64,000 bases of DNA. Origin: Rhodohalobacter mucosus (GTDB lineage: Bacteria; Bacteroidota; Rhodothermia; Balneolales; Balneolaceae). Positions 35,935 to 44,901 of this stretch are shown piece after piece. The notes beneath the pieces are model-generated. The model did not search any database and had not been told where the DNA came from. It saw only the letters and a program-made list of their open reading frames with translations. The stretch's first letter is position 1, and each line of letters opens with the position of its first letter. The stretch lies in the NCBI RefSeq assembly GCF_003150675.1, contig NZ_QGGB01000001.1, positions 207,558 to 271,557 of the forward strand, read 5' to 3'. The translations under genes and the position numbers were made by a program.

Positions 35935-38124
35935 TCAAACCCCCAGTTCCAGTTGATTTTTTACGAGTTCAAAATACGCTCCTTCCCGGCCGGCCAGTTC
36001 GCTGTGCGTGCCCTGTTCAATGATTCGGCCCTCTTCGAGCACCACGATGTTATCGGCGTGTTTGACCGTGCTGAGGCGGTGGGCGACGACCACCACCGTC
36101 CGGTTTTGGAAAAATTGGTTCATGTTGTCCATGATGGCGCGCTCGTTGTTGGCATCGAGAGCGTTGGTGGCTTCATCGAAAAAGAGAAACTCCGGGTCTT
36201 TGTACACAGCGCGGGCAATCAGCATCCGCTGGCGCTGCCCCTGGCTGATGCCGTTCCCCTCGGCCCCGATTTTGGTATTGAACCCGAGCGGCAGCGACTC
36301 GATAAACTCCCGGATGTTGGCCACATTTACCGCGTGCTCCAGCTTTTGAATGTCGGGCATTTCGTCACCCACCGCAATATTGCGGGCAATGGTGTCGGAA
36401 AAGATAAACCCGTCCTGCATCACAGCGCCGCACTTACTGCGCCATACACGCGGACTCAGGTTCACAAAATTGCTCTCCCCGATCCGGATCTCGCCGCTGT
36501 CGGGCGGATAGAACTTGAGCAGCAGTTTCAGCAGCGTGGTTTTCCCGCTGCCGCTCATGCCCACGACCGCCGTCACTTTTCCTTCTGGTATGTGCAGATC
36601 GATATCCCGAAGCACCGGTTCATTGCCCGCCCCGGGGTAGGTGAAACTCAGTTTCTTCAGCGTAAGATCTTTGCTTTTTGGCAGCTCGCGGGTAAACATC
36701 TTTTCCGAAGGTTCTTCGTCCTCCTTCTCGTGTACTTCGTTGAGGCGCTCCATGCTGATGATGGCATCCTGGGTGGACTGCACAAACCCGATGAGCTGCT
36801 GCACCGGACTGTTGAGCTGTCCTATAATGTACTGAATGGCGAGCATGGCACCGAGGGTGAGCTGCCCGTTCACCACGGCAATAGCCGAGATAAATGTAAT
36901 CCCGATATTCTTCCCCTCATTAATGAAAAAAGCCCCGCCCTGTTGGTACTGCTCGAGGGCCAGGTTTTTCACCTGGTAGCGGAAGAGCCGCGCCTGCAAG
37001 TGCTCCCACTCCCACCGCTTCTGCTTTTCACAGTTGTTGAGCTTGATCTCCTGCATCCCCTGGATGAGCTGGATCACCGTGCTCTGATTGCTTGAGGAGA
37101 TGCCGAAACGGCGGTGATCGAGCTCACGCCGCTTTTTCAGAAAAAGGACGATCCAGATCACATAGAGAGTGCTGGCTACCAGGAAGACAGTAAAGATCAT
37201 CATGTGGTAGTACGCCAGCACCAGCGAGAAGACGATCAGGGTGACGAAAGAGAAGAGCGTGCTGAGGGTCTGCCCGGTTAAAAAGTTCTGGATACGGGCG
37301 TGGTCGCCCATACGCTGCATGATATCGCCCACCATCTTGGTATCGAAAAAGGGCATCGGCAGCTTCATCAGCTTAATCAGGAAATCGGACAGAATGGAGA
37401 TGTTGATCCGCGTACTCATATGAAGCAGAATCCACGAACGGATAAACTCCACGACCGTCCGGCCGAAAAAAAGCATCAGCTGCGCCATCAGGATCAGGTA
37501 GATGAAGTTGATGTCGCGGTTTTGGATCCCGATATCAACCACCGCCTGGGTGAGAAACGGAAAAATCAGCTGCAGGATACTGCCGGCCAGCAGGCCCAGC
37601 GCCAACTGAAACAGCAGGTTCTTGTAGGGCAGGATATAGCGAAACAGGATTCCAAAACTCAACCGGTTGCCCGTCTCTCCTTCTAAATCGTAAAATGCGG
37701 GTGATGTATAGAGCAACAATGCAATCCCGGTACTCTGCCCGTTATTCCGGCTGTTAAGCCACTGCTCGAGAAACTCCTCCTTTCGGTACGTCACCTTCCC
37801 CTTTGCCGGATCGGCAATATAGATCTTATCTCCCTTTATTTTATAGACAACCACAAAATGCACCTGGTTCCAGTAGATCACGCACGGCAGGGCCGCTTCC
37901 TTTTTAAGCTGCTCCCAGGTCAGTTTCGCCCCCACCGTGCGAAACCCAATCTCCTCGGCCGCCTCGCTGATGCCCAGCAGTGACACGCCCTCACGGTTGA
38001 TACCGCTCTTTTGCCTCAGAGTATCCATCGTATAGCTGCGACCGTGGTGTTTGGCAATCATTCGCAGGCAGGTGGGGCCGCAGTCCATTTGATCGTATTG
38101 GCGGTAGTGGGAGAAGATTTTCAT
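35935..38124 (-). CDS. Bacteriocin-type ABC exporter with N-terminal C39 peptidase
   Basis: 729 residues. C39 peptidase at about 1-130 with catalytic Cys in QMDCGPTCLRM, His in NQVHFVVVY and Asp in YIADPA. Six transmembrane helices at about 165-440. ABC domain about 480-729: Walker A VVGMSGSGKTTL, an unusual signature ISQGQRQR, Walker B EFLFFDEATNALD, H-loop VAHRLST. It should cleave the AG/GG-type leader and export the peptides. Start at 38124 adjoins the stop of the propeller at 38125; the arrangement propeller-exporter is repeated in decayed form at 26470-26692. Confidence 0.93.
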   Translation of the reverse strand: MKIFSHYRQYDQMDCGPTCLRMIAKHHGRSYTMDTLRQKSGINREGVSLLGISEAAEEIGFRTVGAKLTWEQLKKEAALPCVIYWNQVHFVVVYKIKGDKIYIADPAKGKVTYRKEEFLEQWLNSRNNGQSTGIALLLYTSPAFYDLEGETGNRLSFGILFRYILPYKNLLFQLALGLLAGSILQLIFPFLTQAVVDIGIQNRDINFIYLILMAQLMLFFGRTVVEFIRSWILLHMSTRINISILSDFLIKLMKLPMPFFDTKMVGDIMQRMGDHARIQNFLTGQTLSTLFSFVTLIVFSLVLAYYHMMIFTVFLVASTLYVIWIVLFLKKRRELDHRRFGISSSNQSTVIQLIQGMQEIKLNNCEKQKRWEWEHLQARLFRYQVKNLALEQYQQGGAFFINEGKNIGITFISAIAVVNGQLTLGAMLAIQYIIGQLNSPVQQLIGFVQSTQDAIISMERLNEVHEKEDEEPSEKMFTRELPKSKDLTLKKLSFTYPGAGNEPVLRDIDLHIPEGKVTAVVGMSGSGKTTLLKLLLKFYPPDSGEIRIGESNFVNLSPRVWRSKCGAVMQDGFIFSDTIARNIAVGDEMPDIQKLEHAVNVANIREFIESLPLGFNTKIGAEGNGISQGQRQRMLIARAVYKDPEFLFFDEATNALDANNERAIMDNMNQFFQNRTVVVVAHRLSTVKHADNIVVLEEGRIIEQGTHSELAGREGAYFELVKNQLELGV

Positions 38125-39354
38125 CTACCTTTCAATAAATTCAATTTTATGTTTAACAATTCGATCAATGCCATCTTGCTGATTAACCTCTCTTGTGTAA
38201 AAATAGTTATTATGTACGCGGATCAATGGTTCCGACATGACATTACGAGATGATCTATTTCCTGGCAATTGAAATCTTGCTAACATCTCTCCCTGTTGGT
38301 TTACCAGGTGCCATAGGTATGTAGAGTCGTTTTCTGATATTGACGCTATCCACATTCTGCCCTTATTATCCATCTCCAATGTGTGGACCACGGGCCAACT
38401 TTCTGGCATTTCATACTGATCAATCGCTCTTTGCCGCTCTTTTCTCAAGTCAAAGTCTCGCATGTTAAGTGGTGCATTTAACATAGGGTAGTAGAAGGCC
38501 CGTTGGTAGTTTCCCTCACCATCATATTCTTTTACCAGAAACTCTTCCGTTTGATTGGTAAAAAAGTGACCGCCTTTCGTCATAGTAACCAGTGAACTCC
38601 TTGTGAACGGCATGGTGAACGGAACATCTGTTCCTTCATTCACAGGGAAGTATAATTTAAACCTCTCCTTCTTCAGTAAATTTTCACTCTCTAAATAACC
38701 ATCATTTTTCAATTTTCTATAAAGCATTGTTCGTTCATCTGCACCACTGTAGATTGCAAGTGTCTTTAATCGAACAATTACAGTTTCATCGTCTGTTACA
38801 AATAGCCGATCGACCCTTAATCTGTTTATAAGACTGTCCGATTGATTTTCAATTACATTCCTAATTACCACATCTCTGATATGGGAAAAATCTTCAATTG
38901 AATAAATACTGACTTTTTGTAAAGATGAACAAAACAGAAATAACTTATTATTTACAATATCCATAGACCGAATGTTTTCAAACTCACCCGGCCCTCTTCC
39001 ATACCTTCCAATTTTTGTAATAAACTTACCATTCTCTCTAAAAACGTATACTGAAGCCTGTCCCATTCGAGATACACCTACATACACCCTCTCATTATCA
39101 TCTATTGCAATTCTGTTTATATAACCATCCAAAAAAACATCTTCGCTGCTCTCAAAGTTAACTTCTCGGAAAAGTTCTACAGTATCTGGTACCTGGTGCT
39201 CAGTAGAAATGATTTTCAAATTTTGAAGCTCCTGAATGTGACCCGGCAGAATTAAATCATTTTGAGCATTATGATTATCATTCGTACAACTGAAAATGAA
39301 AAACATAATCCCGATCAATATCACAGAATGATTATTGTATATGTATTGTAACAT
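38125..39354 (-). CDS. 6-bladed beta-propeller lipoprotein
   Basis: 409 residues from the ATG at 39354 (MLQYIYNNHS, lipobox Cys23 in FIFSC); the frame extends to 39528 but that part overlaps the peptide gene. Signature IGRYGRGPGEF near residue 105. The C-terminal YFYTREVNQQDGIDRIVKHKIEF matches the island pattern. The stop codon directly abuts the exporter start, so propeller and exporter are probably translationally linked. The peptide gene ends 46 bp upstream. Confidence 0.87.
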   Translation of the reverse strand: MLQYIYNNHSVILIGIMFFIFSCTNDNHNAQNDLILPGHIQELQNLKIISTEHQVPDTVELFREVNFESSEDVFLDGYINRIAIDDNERVYVGVSRMGQASVYVFRENGKFITKIGRYGRGPGEFENIRSMDIVNNKLFLFCSSLQKVSIYSIEDFSHIRDVVIRNVIENQSDSLINRLRVDRLFVTDDETVIVRLKTLAIYSGADERTMLYRKLKNDGYLESENLLKKERFKLYFPVNEGTDVPFTMPFTRSSLVTMTKGGHFFTNQTEEFLVKEYDGEGNYQRAFYYPMLNAPLNMRDFDLRKERQRAIDQYEMPESWPVVHTLEMDNKGRMWIASISENDSTYLWHLVNQQGEMLARFQLPGNRSSRNVMSEPLIRVHNNYFYTREVNQQDGIDRIVKHKIEFIER

Positions 39355-39400
39355 AAATTGAACCACGAGGTGATAAAACCTCGTGGTATTTTTTGAATTA

Positions 39401-39628
39401 CTAATTAATATCCAATTCAGTGCTTGGACAGGGGTCTGCATTTGAAAAGTTTCCTTCTCCACAACTTGCACAACAGTATCCGGTAACTTCTTCGAAACCT
39501 GTATACCAGTCTTGGGCATTAGTTTCATCCCAATCGCATCCTCCCCAGCTTCCGTTCATAAAAATTCGGCAAGAACCACTACTACCAGCCATAATATGTT
39601 TCATCTCACTTCTACTTAGAATTTGCAT
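39401..39628 (-). CDS. Cys-rich secreted peptide precursor, C39-type leader (peptide 3)
   Basis: 75 residues. Leader MQILSRSEMKHIMAGS, 16 residues, then a core with six Cys in spaced pairs (SSGSC, GGCDW, GYCCASCGEG, DPCPS). GAGGG lies 7 bases before the ATG. The inverted repeat GTTTGA-GTGA-TCAAAC is 71 bp upstream. The partner propeller starts 46 bp downstream. The stop of the preceding propeller is only 92 bp upstream. Confidence 0.78.
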   Translation of the reverse strand: MQILSRSEMKHIMAGSSGSCRIFMNGSWGGCDWDETNAQDWYTGFEEVTGYCCASCGEGNFSNADPCPSTELDIN

Positions 39629-39714
39629 AGTTTTACCCTCGTTTAATTGAGAACCCGTTTCGCTGTTCAGCTGGGGACGAGTTATTACTTACCCCCCTGT
39701 TTGATCACTCAAAC
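39629..39714 (-). promoter_or_regulatory. Conserved leader element of peptide gene 3
   Basis: Inverted repeat at 39699-39714, then AGGGGGG, and the stem AACTCGT / ACGGGTT (39652-39683), where a C-to-T change in one arm is tolerated as a G-T pair. The inverted repeat is 6 bp after the stop of the upstream propeller gene. Confidence 0.6.
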
Positions 39715-39720
39715 ATTCAT

Positions 39721-40902
39721 TCACATCTCCGACATCATAACGCTTTCCTCGAATTCGATCCCGTACTTCACGATCTCTTGAACCCCTGTTTCTTCATCAG
39801 TTTGTCGAGTGTACATATGGCCTCCTCGTACTAATTCTATCGGCTCCTGACGTAACCACTTAAATTTTGTGATAAGTTGACCTAACCCATCCAGCACCAA
39901 CCATTCGTAGATATCAGAATTTTCCACAATAGTTGAAACCCAAATCCGATTCTCATCATCAACAAACATATTGTTAAGCATAGGCCAATCCTGAGGAAAT
40001 GAAGCTTCCTGAATCGCTAAATGAAACAATTCGTTACCTTCATACCATTTGATAACTTCATCTCTGTTTAATGGCACTGACTCTACGTCAAATGTGATTG
40101 AGTGAACAAATTCACCGTCCTTATTCATTACTTTAATTTCAGATTCACCAGTCTCAGCCAAATACACCATTCCCTCTTCAGATACAGCTATCAATGGACG
40201 ACTTGAAAATGGTAATTCCATGGTTATAGAAGAATTCCCAACCTGAGCATTAAATATGCTTATAGCATTTTGGCTGAATTGTATCTTGTCTTCTAATAAC
40301 TCTCCCTCATTATCAACTATGTAATAGTGAATCTTCCGGTCATTTTTATTTGGAATTTTTGGATCTTCAAATCCAACAAGAAAAGCTCTGTTGTCAAGGA
40401 CAAATAGTCTTTCTAGTGTCTCCCCCTCAATCGATTTTTGACTTGACAAAGTTGATTTCGAAATACTTATCTCATCCACCAATTGGTAACGATTGTTAGT
40501 CTCACTGTTTGAAAATGAAATTAACTTATTATTCAATTTATCAAACAAATATATTGTACCTGAGCTTGTTATTAAATGTCCCAATGTTCTGAACTCGCCA
40601 GGACCATTTCCCTCACTGCTGATCTTGGTGATATATTTTCCATCAGGATTGAAAACATGCACGGTTCTGCTACCTAATGAATTTTCCGCAATGTAAACGC
40701 GATTGTATTTATCAACCTCTACCATTCCCATATTTCCAATAACTACCTCAGCATCACCCCCAAATCTTTGTATTTCTGTTACATTTATATTGAAAAGAAT
40801 ATTGTTAAGTTTCTTAGTTACTTCATTTTCACTTTCGGAACATGAAAAAACAAAGCCAGCTAAAACTATGATTCCTAAACAGTAAAATGTCTTGGTATTC
40901 AT
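39721..40902 (-). CDS. 6-bladed beta-propeller lipoprotein
   Basis: 393 residues. Lipobox Cys21 (FVFSC). Signature ISSEGNGPGEF near residue 99. The C-terminal part LRQEPIELVRGGHMYTRQTDEETGVQEIVKYGIEFEE is the shared island block. The last codons (MMSEM and stop) and the DNA after them resemble the end of the VKOR-fusion gene at 41306 (KISEM), pointing to a recombination junction at the gene end. Its peptide gene ends 84 bp upstream. Confidence 0.87.
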   Translation of the reverse strand: MNTKTFYCLGIIVLAGFVFSCSESENEVTKKLNNILFNINVTEIQRFGGDAEVVIGNMGMVEVDKYNRVYIAENSLGSRTVHVFNPDGKYITKISSEGNGPGEFRTLGHLITSSGTIYLFDKLNNKLISFSNSETNNRYQLVDEISISKSTLSSQKSIEGETLERLFVLDNRAFLVGFEDPKIPNKNDRKIHYYIVDNEGELLEDKIQFSQNAISIFNAQVGNSSITMELPFSSRPLIAVSEEGMVYLAETGESEIKVMNKDGEFVHSITFDVESVPLNRDEVIKWYEGNELFHLAIQEASFPQDWPMLNNMFVDDENRIWVSTIVENSDIYEWLVLDGLGQLITKFKWLRQEPIELVRGGHMYTRQTDEETGVQEIVKYGIEFEESVMMSEM

Positions 40903-40986
40903 ATATTAATAATAATTAAGCATGTCCCGACAAATAAGCTATTGATTATATATAATTACTGCCGGGACAGTATTTTAATTAACTGT

Positions 40987-41211
40987 TTACGCTTCCCCAA
41001 TATCTGAATTACTGCATGTAGTCGCAGTTGTATCTTCATATTGTACTTGGCAGCACGTTAGCTGCTCCATATCGCTTGAACAAGTTACTGAACCAAGTTT
41101 TTTTGTTCCCTGGGGACTTCCAAAACTTCCCGAATAGCATGTACAACTATACCAGCCATCGAATCCAGCTATTACACTTTTCATCTCATTTCTATTTAAA
41201 ATGTGCATCAT
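40987..41211 (-). CDS. Cys-rich secreted peptide precursor, C39-type leader (peptide 4)
   Basis: 74 residues. Leader MMHILNRNEMKSVIAG, then FDGWYSCTCYSGSFG.. with six Cys in the core (SCTC, VTCS, TCCQ, TTCS). The ribosome site is weaker (AAGGAT). It lies between the VKOR-fusion gene and a propeller. The core shares no evident sequence with the other peptides, while the leader does. Confidence 0.76.
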   Translation of the reverse strand: MMHILNRNEMKSVIAGFDGWYSCTCYSGSFGSPQGTKKLGSVTCSSDMEQLTCCQVQYEDTTATTCSNSDIGEA

Positions 41212-41299
41212 TTTATCCTTTTAGTTGAAAATAAGCCTCTTTTATCCGATAGTTTGGACTGGGCGCAGGCAATTTGTACCCCTGTTTGATCGCTCAAAC
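41212..41299 (-). promoter_or_regulatory. Conserved leader element of peptide gene 4
   Basis: Inverted repeat GTTTGA-GCGA-TCAAAC at 41284-41299, 6 bp after the VKOR-fusion stop, followed by AGGGGTACAAATT. The second stem is weak here (GCCT / AGGC, 41235-41270). Confidence 0.5.
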
Positions 41300-41305
41300 A
41301 CTCAT

Positions 41306-42943
41306 TCACATCTCTGATATTTTTACATTTCCAGAATGTACTTTCTCCAACTTCATGCTATTGTGATTCGCAAATGCATCCGTCAGCCCCGGAATCAATA
41401 CAGCCAGATCCTTCACCCGGTAAGTCGCCGGCAGCTCATACCCGTTCATAAAGGTGGTTGGCGTTTTCGTTATTCCGGCGCTTTTTACCCATTCATAATG
41501 AGCCTGTACATACTCTTTTGCTACGGAATCTGAAACCGACCCATTTACCGGGCACGCGGCTTCAAACGTTTCGGGAATCATCAACTCGTACCAAGTATCG
41601 ATCAACACCCGGCCTTTTTCATGACGGGGAATTCCGTTTTGCTCTTCCATTAAAGCATGCAGCCATGTTTTTAACAGCAATCCGCTTGATTTACCTTTAT
41701 CCCCGCTTCTTAGAAACCGCAGGGAGAGGCTGACCTGCCCGGGATAGATATTCAGCAGCTCCTTTGCCTGCTCCAGCTCGCTTTTACACGGGCCGCAGAA
41801 CAGGTTCACCGCCATGGTGAGTTTGACCGGGGCATCCGGGCTGCCGATAAGGAAATCGTGTTCAAGGGGCGAGGTGTCCACCTGCCGCTGTTTGAACAGC
41901 AGGCTTGTGAATACGTCCGGTGAGTTTTTAATTCGTGCAGCGGCAATCTCGTTTTGCACCGCCCGGTTTTTCTGCTGAATGGTCTGTTTCAGAAGAAGAA
42001 GTGAAGAGCCTGCCAATCCGAACAGTAAAAGCACCATGACTGCATCCGGTAGAGCGAATGCCATCGGATGGATCAACCCCGAGTAGAATAGGTAGCCGAA
42101 TAGGAATGCCTGAAGGGCCAGGATTCCGCTCACCACCAGGCAAAGGCGGCACCACTCCTTGATTTTCACCGCCTGCAGCCAGAGCGAGTACCCAATAACG
42201 GGCAGGGCAAGCATACTTATCAAACCCAGTACCGAAAGCAGGCCGCTGCCCGCCCAAAGCGGTACGAATAATCCGATGGCTACAAGATGACCAACAAAAT
42301 AACCCAGCGTTAAGTCTGAAAATGTGATAAACCCTAACAGTTTTCCTTCCTCCGAGCGCAGCACTTTCCCGCAGCCTGCACCGGTACCGGCGTTGCAGAA
42401 TCTCTCCACCGCCCGGTAGGTGATGCCCAGGTCTTTGGCGAACAGGACGTAGCCCGTCACTACACCGGCCAGTGCCGTAATCAGCAAAAATAGCTGCGGC
42501 CAGGTAAAGGAGAGAAGCAGCGGAACAGATACCAGTCCGGCTGCAGTTACCAGAAACAAAGCGGCAAGACGTTTAAATTGTTTCTCCTCGCCGAGTGCTT
42601 TTGTATTCTCTTTATCGGCAATCTCCGCGGCAGGCTCCGCCTTGATCAGTACCCCGCTCCAGCGGGTCAGTTTCTCTTTGGAGTCTTCCAGTCCTTTTGC
42701 ATCGTACACCGGCTGCAACGACCCGCCCCCCGAATCCAGGTGCAGCAGGGCCGGCAGGGGAAGCTCGCTCAGAGATTCTTTAGAGGCCCTCGCCACCGTA
42801 TGGCGTACGCCGAACTGCTGCAGGGTATCGGCCACCGCCAGGATGGATGGATAGTCCGGGTGGGACGCGATCCGCTTTTTGCAGTACGCCTCCGATACGG
42901 GGACGTTCAGGTGCTTCAGGTATGCGGTTACAGCCTGTTCCAT
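41306..42943 (-). CDS. C39-like / vitamin K epoxide reductase / thioredoxin fusion
   Basis: 545 residues. Residues 1-100 resemble a C39-type domain (HPDYPSILAVADTLQQFGV) but lack the CGxxC active-site context, so it is probably a non-catalytic binding domain. About five membrane helices follow at 125-330 with VKOR features: a Cys pair in CNAGTGAGCGKVL and the redox CxxC in EWCRLCL. The C-terminal DsbA-like thioredoxin domain (about 370-540) has NLFCGPCKSE and a cis-Pro in TKTPTTFMNGY. It should oxidise extracytoplasmic dithiols; the Cys-rich peptides next to it are natural candidates. A second locus survives as fragments at 45270-45640. Confidence 0.9.
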   Translation of the reverse strand: MEQAVTAYLKHLNVPVSEAYCKKRIASHPDYPSILAVADTLQQFGVRHTVARASKESLSELPLPALLHLDSGGGSLQPVYDAKGLEDSKEKLTRWSGVLIKAEPAAEIADKENTKALGEEKQFKRLAALFLVTAAGLVSVPLLLSFTWPQLFLLITALAGVVTGYVLFAKDLGITYRAVERFCNAGTGAGCGKVLRSEEGKLLGFITFSDLTLGYFVGHLVAIGLFVPLWAGSGLLSVLGLISMLALPVIGYSLWLQAVKIKEWCRLCLVVSGILALQAFLFGYLFYSGLIHPMAFALPDAVMVLLLFGLAGSSLLLLKQTIQQKNRAVQNEIAAARIKNSPDVFTSLLFKQRQVDTSPLEHDFLIGSPDAPVKLTMAVNLFCGPCKSELEQAKELLNIYPGQVSLSLRFLRSGDKGKSSGLLLKTWLHALMEEQNGIPRHEKGRVLIDTWYELMIPETFEAACPVNGSVSDSVAKEYVQAHYEWVKSAGITKTPTTFMNGYELPATYRVKDLAVLIPGLTDAFANHNSMKLEKVHSGNVKISEM

Positions 42944-43019
42944 ATCGGTGAACGTATGGGTTAAAAAAAGTTTTTTCTTTATATCTCGCTACCACAATAA
43001 TAAAATTTTAGATAAGCTT

Positions 43020-43041
43020 AACCCACAATATATTGTGGGTT
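43020..43041. promoter_or_regulatory. Perfect 22-bp palindrome upstream of the VKOR-fusion gene
   Basis: AACCCACAATA followed directly by TATTGTGGGTT. It lies about 77 bp before the start at 42943. The equivalent place in the duplicated locus (45534-45555) keeps it with one mismatch. A dimeric-repressor operator is the simplest reading. Confidence 0.6.
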
Positions 43042-43147
43042 GGATTGTGAGAATATTTTACTATACTGATGTGCTTATCATTTATCGAATTGGTTTTTGG
43101 CCCATTTTCGCACTTTCCTTCTAGGTATCTTCATTCAGAAACTATTA

Positions 43148-43290
43148 ACCGCAGAGGCGCAAAGGCCGCAGAGTTTTTTATGGGGCTTCATGGCTGGATT
43201 TGAGGGGTTGCCACTGAAGCACGGAGAAAAGATGAATACTTTCCCCCTTCTGTGCCTCCGTGGCTATACTGCAGTACCTCGGTGGCTATT
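43148..43290. repeat. Dispersed repeat family R, copy 5
   Basis: ACCGCAGAGGCGCAAAGGCCGCAGAG, GGGGCTTCATGGCTGGATTTG, GGGGTTGCCACTGAAGCACGGAGAAAAGATGA, TGTGCCTCCGTGGCTATAC. It is highly similar to copy 6 at 45697 because both were carried by one segmental duplication. The rest of 42944-43409 is the VKOR upstream region and shows no gene. Confidence 0.85.
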
Positions 43291-43409
43291 CTTTTGGAAT
43301 CGGTTCTGGTGCACAGCTACGGTTTTCCGGCATCAATTCTATGCCCATCAGCTCAGAAGGTGAATCTTGAACTGTTTGTAAATTCATCTCCCCTGCACTA
43401 CATTTCGGC

Positions 43410-43580
43410 ATGAAACGCATCGTAAAAATCTCCAAAAATGCTGAGGAAGCCCGGCTATGGGATATCAGACAACACTTAACCATGAGTGTGAAAGAAAGAC
43501 AGGCCGCTGCCCGTGTCCTTAAAGAAAGAGTCTATGGCAAAAACTCACCTGATGTAAGAGAAGCTGAACGCAGCAAATGA
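43410..43580 (+). CDS. Small hypothetical protein, 56 residues
   Basis: Begins MKRIVKISKNAEEARLWDIR and continues with MSVKERQAAARVLKERVYG and PDVREAERSK. The pattern (strand, WDI.., then S..ER...A..L..R.YG and PDVRE) recalls small proteins found next to nucleotidyltransferase-type toxins in related genomes; no such partner gene is present downstream (next gene is convergent at 43691). Highly charged and no membrane segment. Only gene on the plus strand inside the island apart from the GxxExxY gene. Confidence 0.6.
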   Translation: MKRIVKISKNAEEARLWDIRQHLTMSVKERQAAARVLKERVYGKNSPDVREAERSK

Positions 43581-43690
43581 ATGCGTCCCATTTTTCCGGC
43601 TCATTGTTGATATTTCCTTATCCCATCCCGAAACAGGTAGCGGATTAGACAGAGATCGGTGCTCATATCTGACCAATTTAATAAAGCATC

Positions 43691-44815
43691 TCAATTCAGA
43701 TATATTCTAAAAACATATGGAGACAGTCTGGAAGAAAGATACATCACATTTGTTTCAGCGATCACATCATGAACATATATGGTTCGTACCGAATCTTCAT
43801 TTTCATCAGGTTCACTATACGTAAACCGCCAGGATTGCATAACATCAAATTGTTCTCCATTCCAATTTAATCGATGCAAAAAAGGCTGCTGCGCTATGTA
43901 CAAAGATCCATTTTCCATTAAAAATAGACCTTCAAAAAAAAGATTCACTCTATAAATATCATTCTCACTGCCTCTGACAGGCCTAACGGGCGGATTTTCA
44001 AACTCATTGAATGTTTCAGATTTAAGAACAAGGGTCAAAATATGTTTAAGTGTTTTATCAAAAATAAAAACATAGGGAAGACCTGTGTATCCAAAAGCAA
44101 TCAGTTCATTATGATTGGCCGTTATCTTGTATAAATTGTATGCAAATGGTTGCATCCCATTTGGGATAAGTCGTGGTACGAATGTTCCCTTTTGGTTAAA
44201 TGGCGCATTTGCATCACGTATTTCAATTAAATATTCACTTGAAAGGTCAGATGGTAAATATAGATATACATCATCGACCGCCATATTATTTTCAGGCCAT
44301 GTGAACTGAGCATCTAAGGAGTTTTTGAAATTAAGATTATAATCATATACAAAGACTCTCTGATTTCCGACATCCATTGAATAAATAGAGTGATTATTCT
44401 TATTTAATGATCTGAGATTTCTAAACTCCCCGGGCCCTCGTCCTTCCCGACCTACCTTTCTAATCCATACCCCGCTTTTATTCATTACCCAAATATTGTT
44501 ATGGCGCTGTGCTGCCACATATACCTTGTCACCAATCGCAATCATCCCATTAACACCATACAAGTCTAAAGGAAATGGAAAATCCTCAATACTTTCCATT
44601 CCCAGGATATTCTGTTCATCTATATGTAGCGAGTCAGCATTACTCTTATCGAGATCGATGAGTTGTACCGGTGCTCCCCCCAATAATGAGTTCAGATATT
44701 CATTTTCTGTTTCCCGAACTAATTCATTTTCAGTCTGTACTTTTTTACATCCGGCAAATGTACAGATCCAAATTGCAATTACAAGTAAAACCTGGAATGA
44801 TGTTTTTATTTTCAT
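43691..44815 (-). CDS. 6-bladed beta-propeller lipoprotein
   Basis: 374 residues from the ATG at 44815 (MKIKTSFQVL, lipobox Cys23 in TFAGC); an ATG at 44830 is also in frame and would add MMIFL. Signature VGREGRGPGEF near residue 110. Lacks the YTRxxxxETG C-terminal block. Its peptide gene ends about 86 bp upstream. With that peptide and the decayed VKOR gene it forms a duplicate of the 39721-42943 arrangement. Confidence 0.87.
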   Translation of the reverse strand: MKIKTSFQVLLVIAIWICTFAGCKKVQTENELVRETENEYLNSLLGGAPVQLIDLDKSNADSLHIDEQNILGMESIEDFPFPLDLYGVNGMIAIGDKVYVAAQRHNNIWVMNKSGVWIRKVGREGRGPGEFRNLRSLNKNNHSIYSMDVGNQRVFVYDYNLNFKNSLDAQFTWPENNMAVDDVYLYLPSDLSSEYLIEIRDANAPFNQKGTFVPRLIPNGMQPFAYNLYKITANHNELIAFGYTGLPYVFIFDKTLKHILTLVLKSETFNEFENPPVRPVRGSENDIYRVNLFFEGLFLMENGSLYIAQQPFLHRLNWNGEQFDVMQSWRFTYSEPDENEDSVRTIYVHDVIAETNVMYLSSRLSPYVFRIYLN

Positions 44816-44901
44816 CAGGAAAATCATCATTTATGCGAGTGCTGAATGTTTTTTAAACTTGGTGACACTATATTGTACCACCAAGAAACGGAAAGTTCAC
44901 A

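Noticed and set aside
35564..37095. Long antisense frames (up to 420 codons) over the exporter and adaptor genes
   Set aside because: The opposite strand has clear ABC, C39 and HlyD motifs; the antisense frames have His/Leu/Arg-biased composition typical of shadows.
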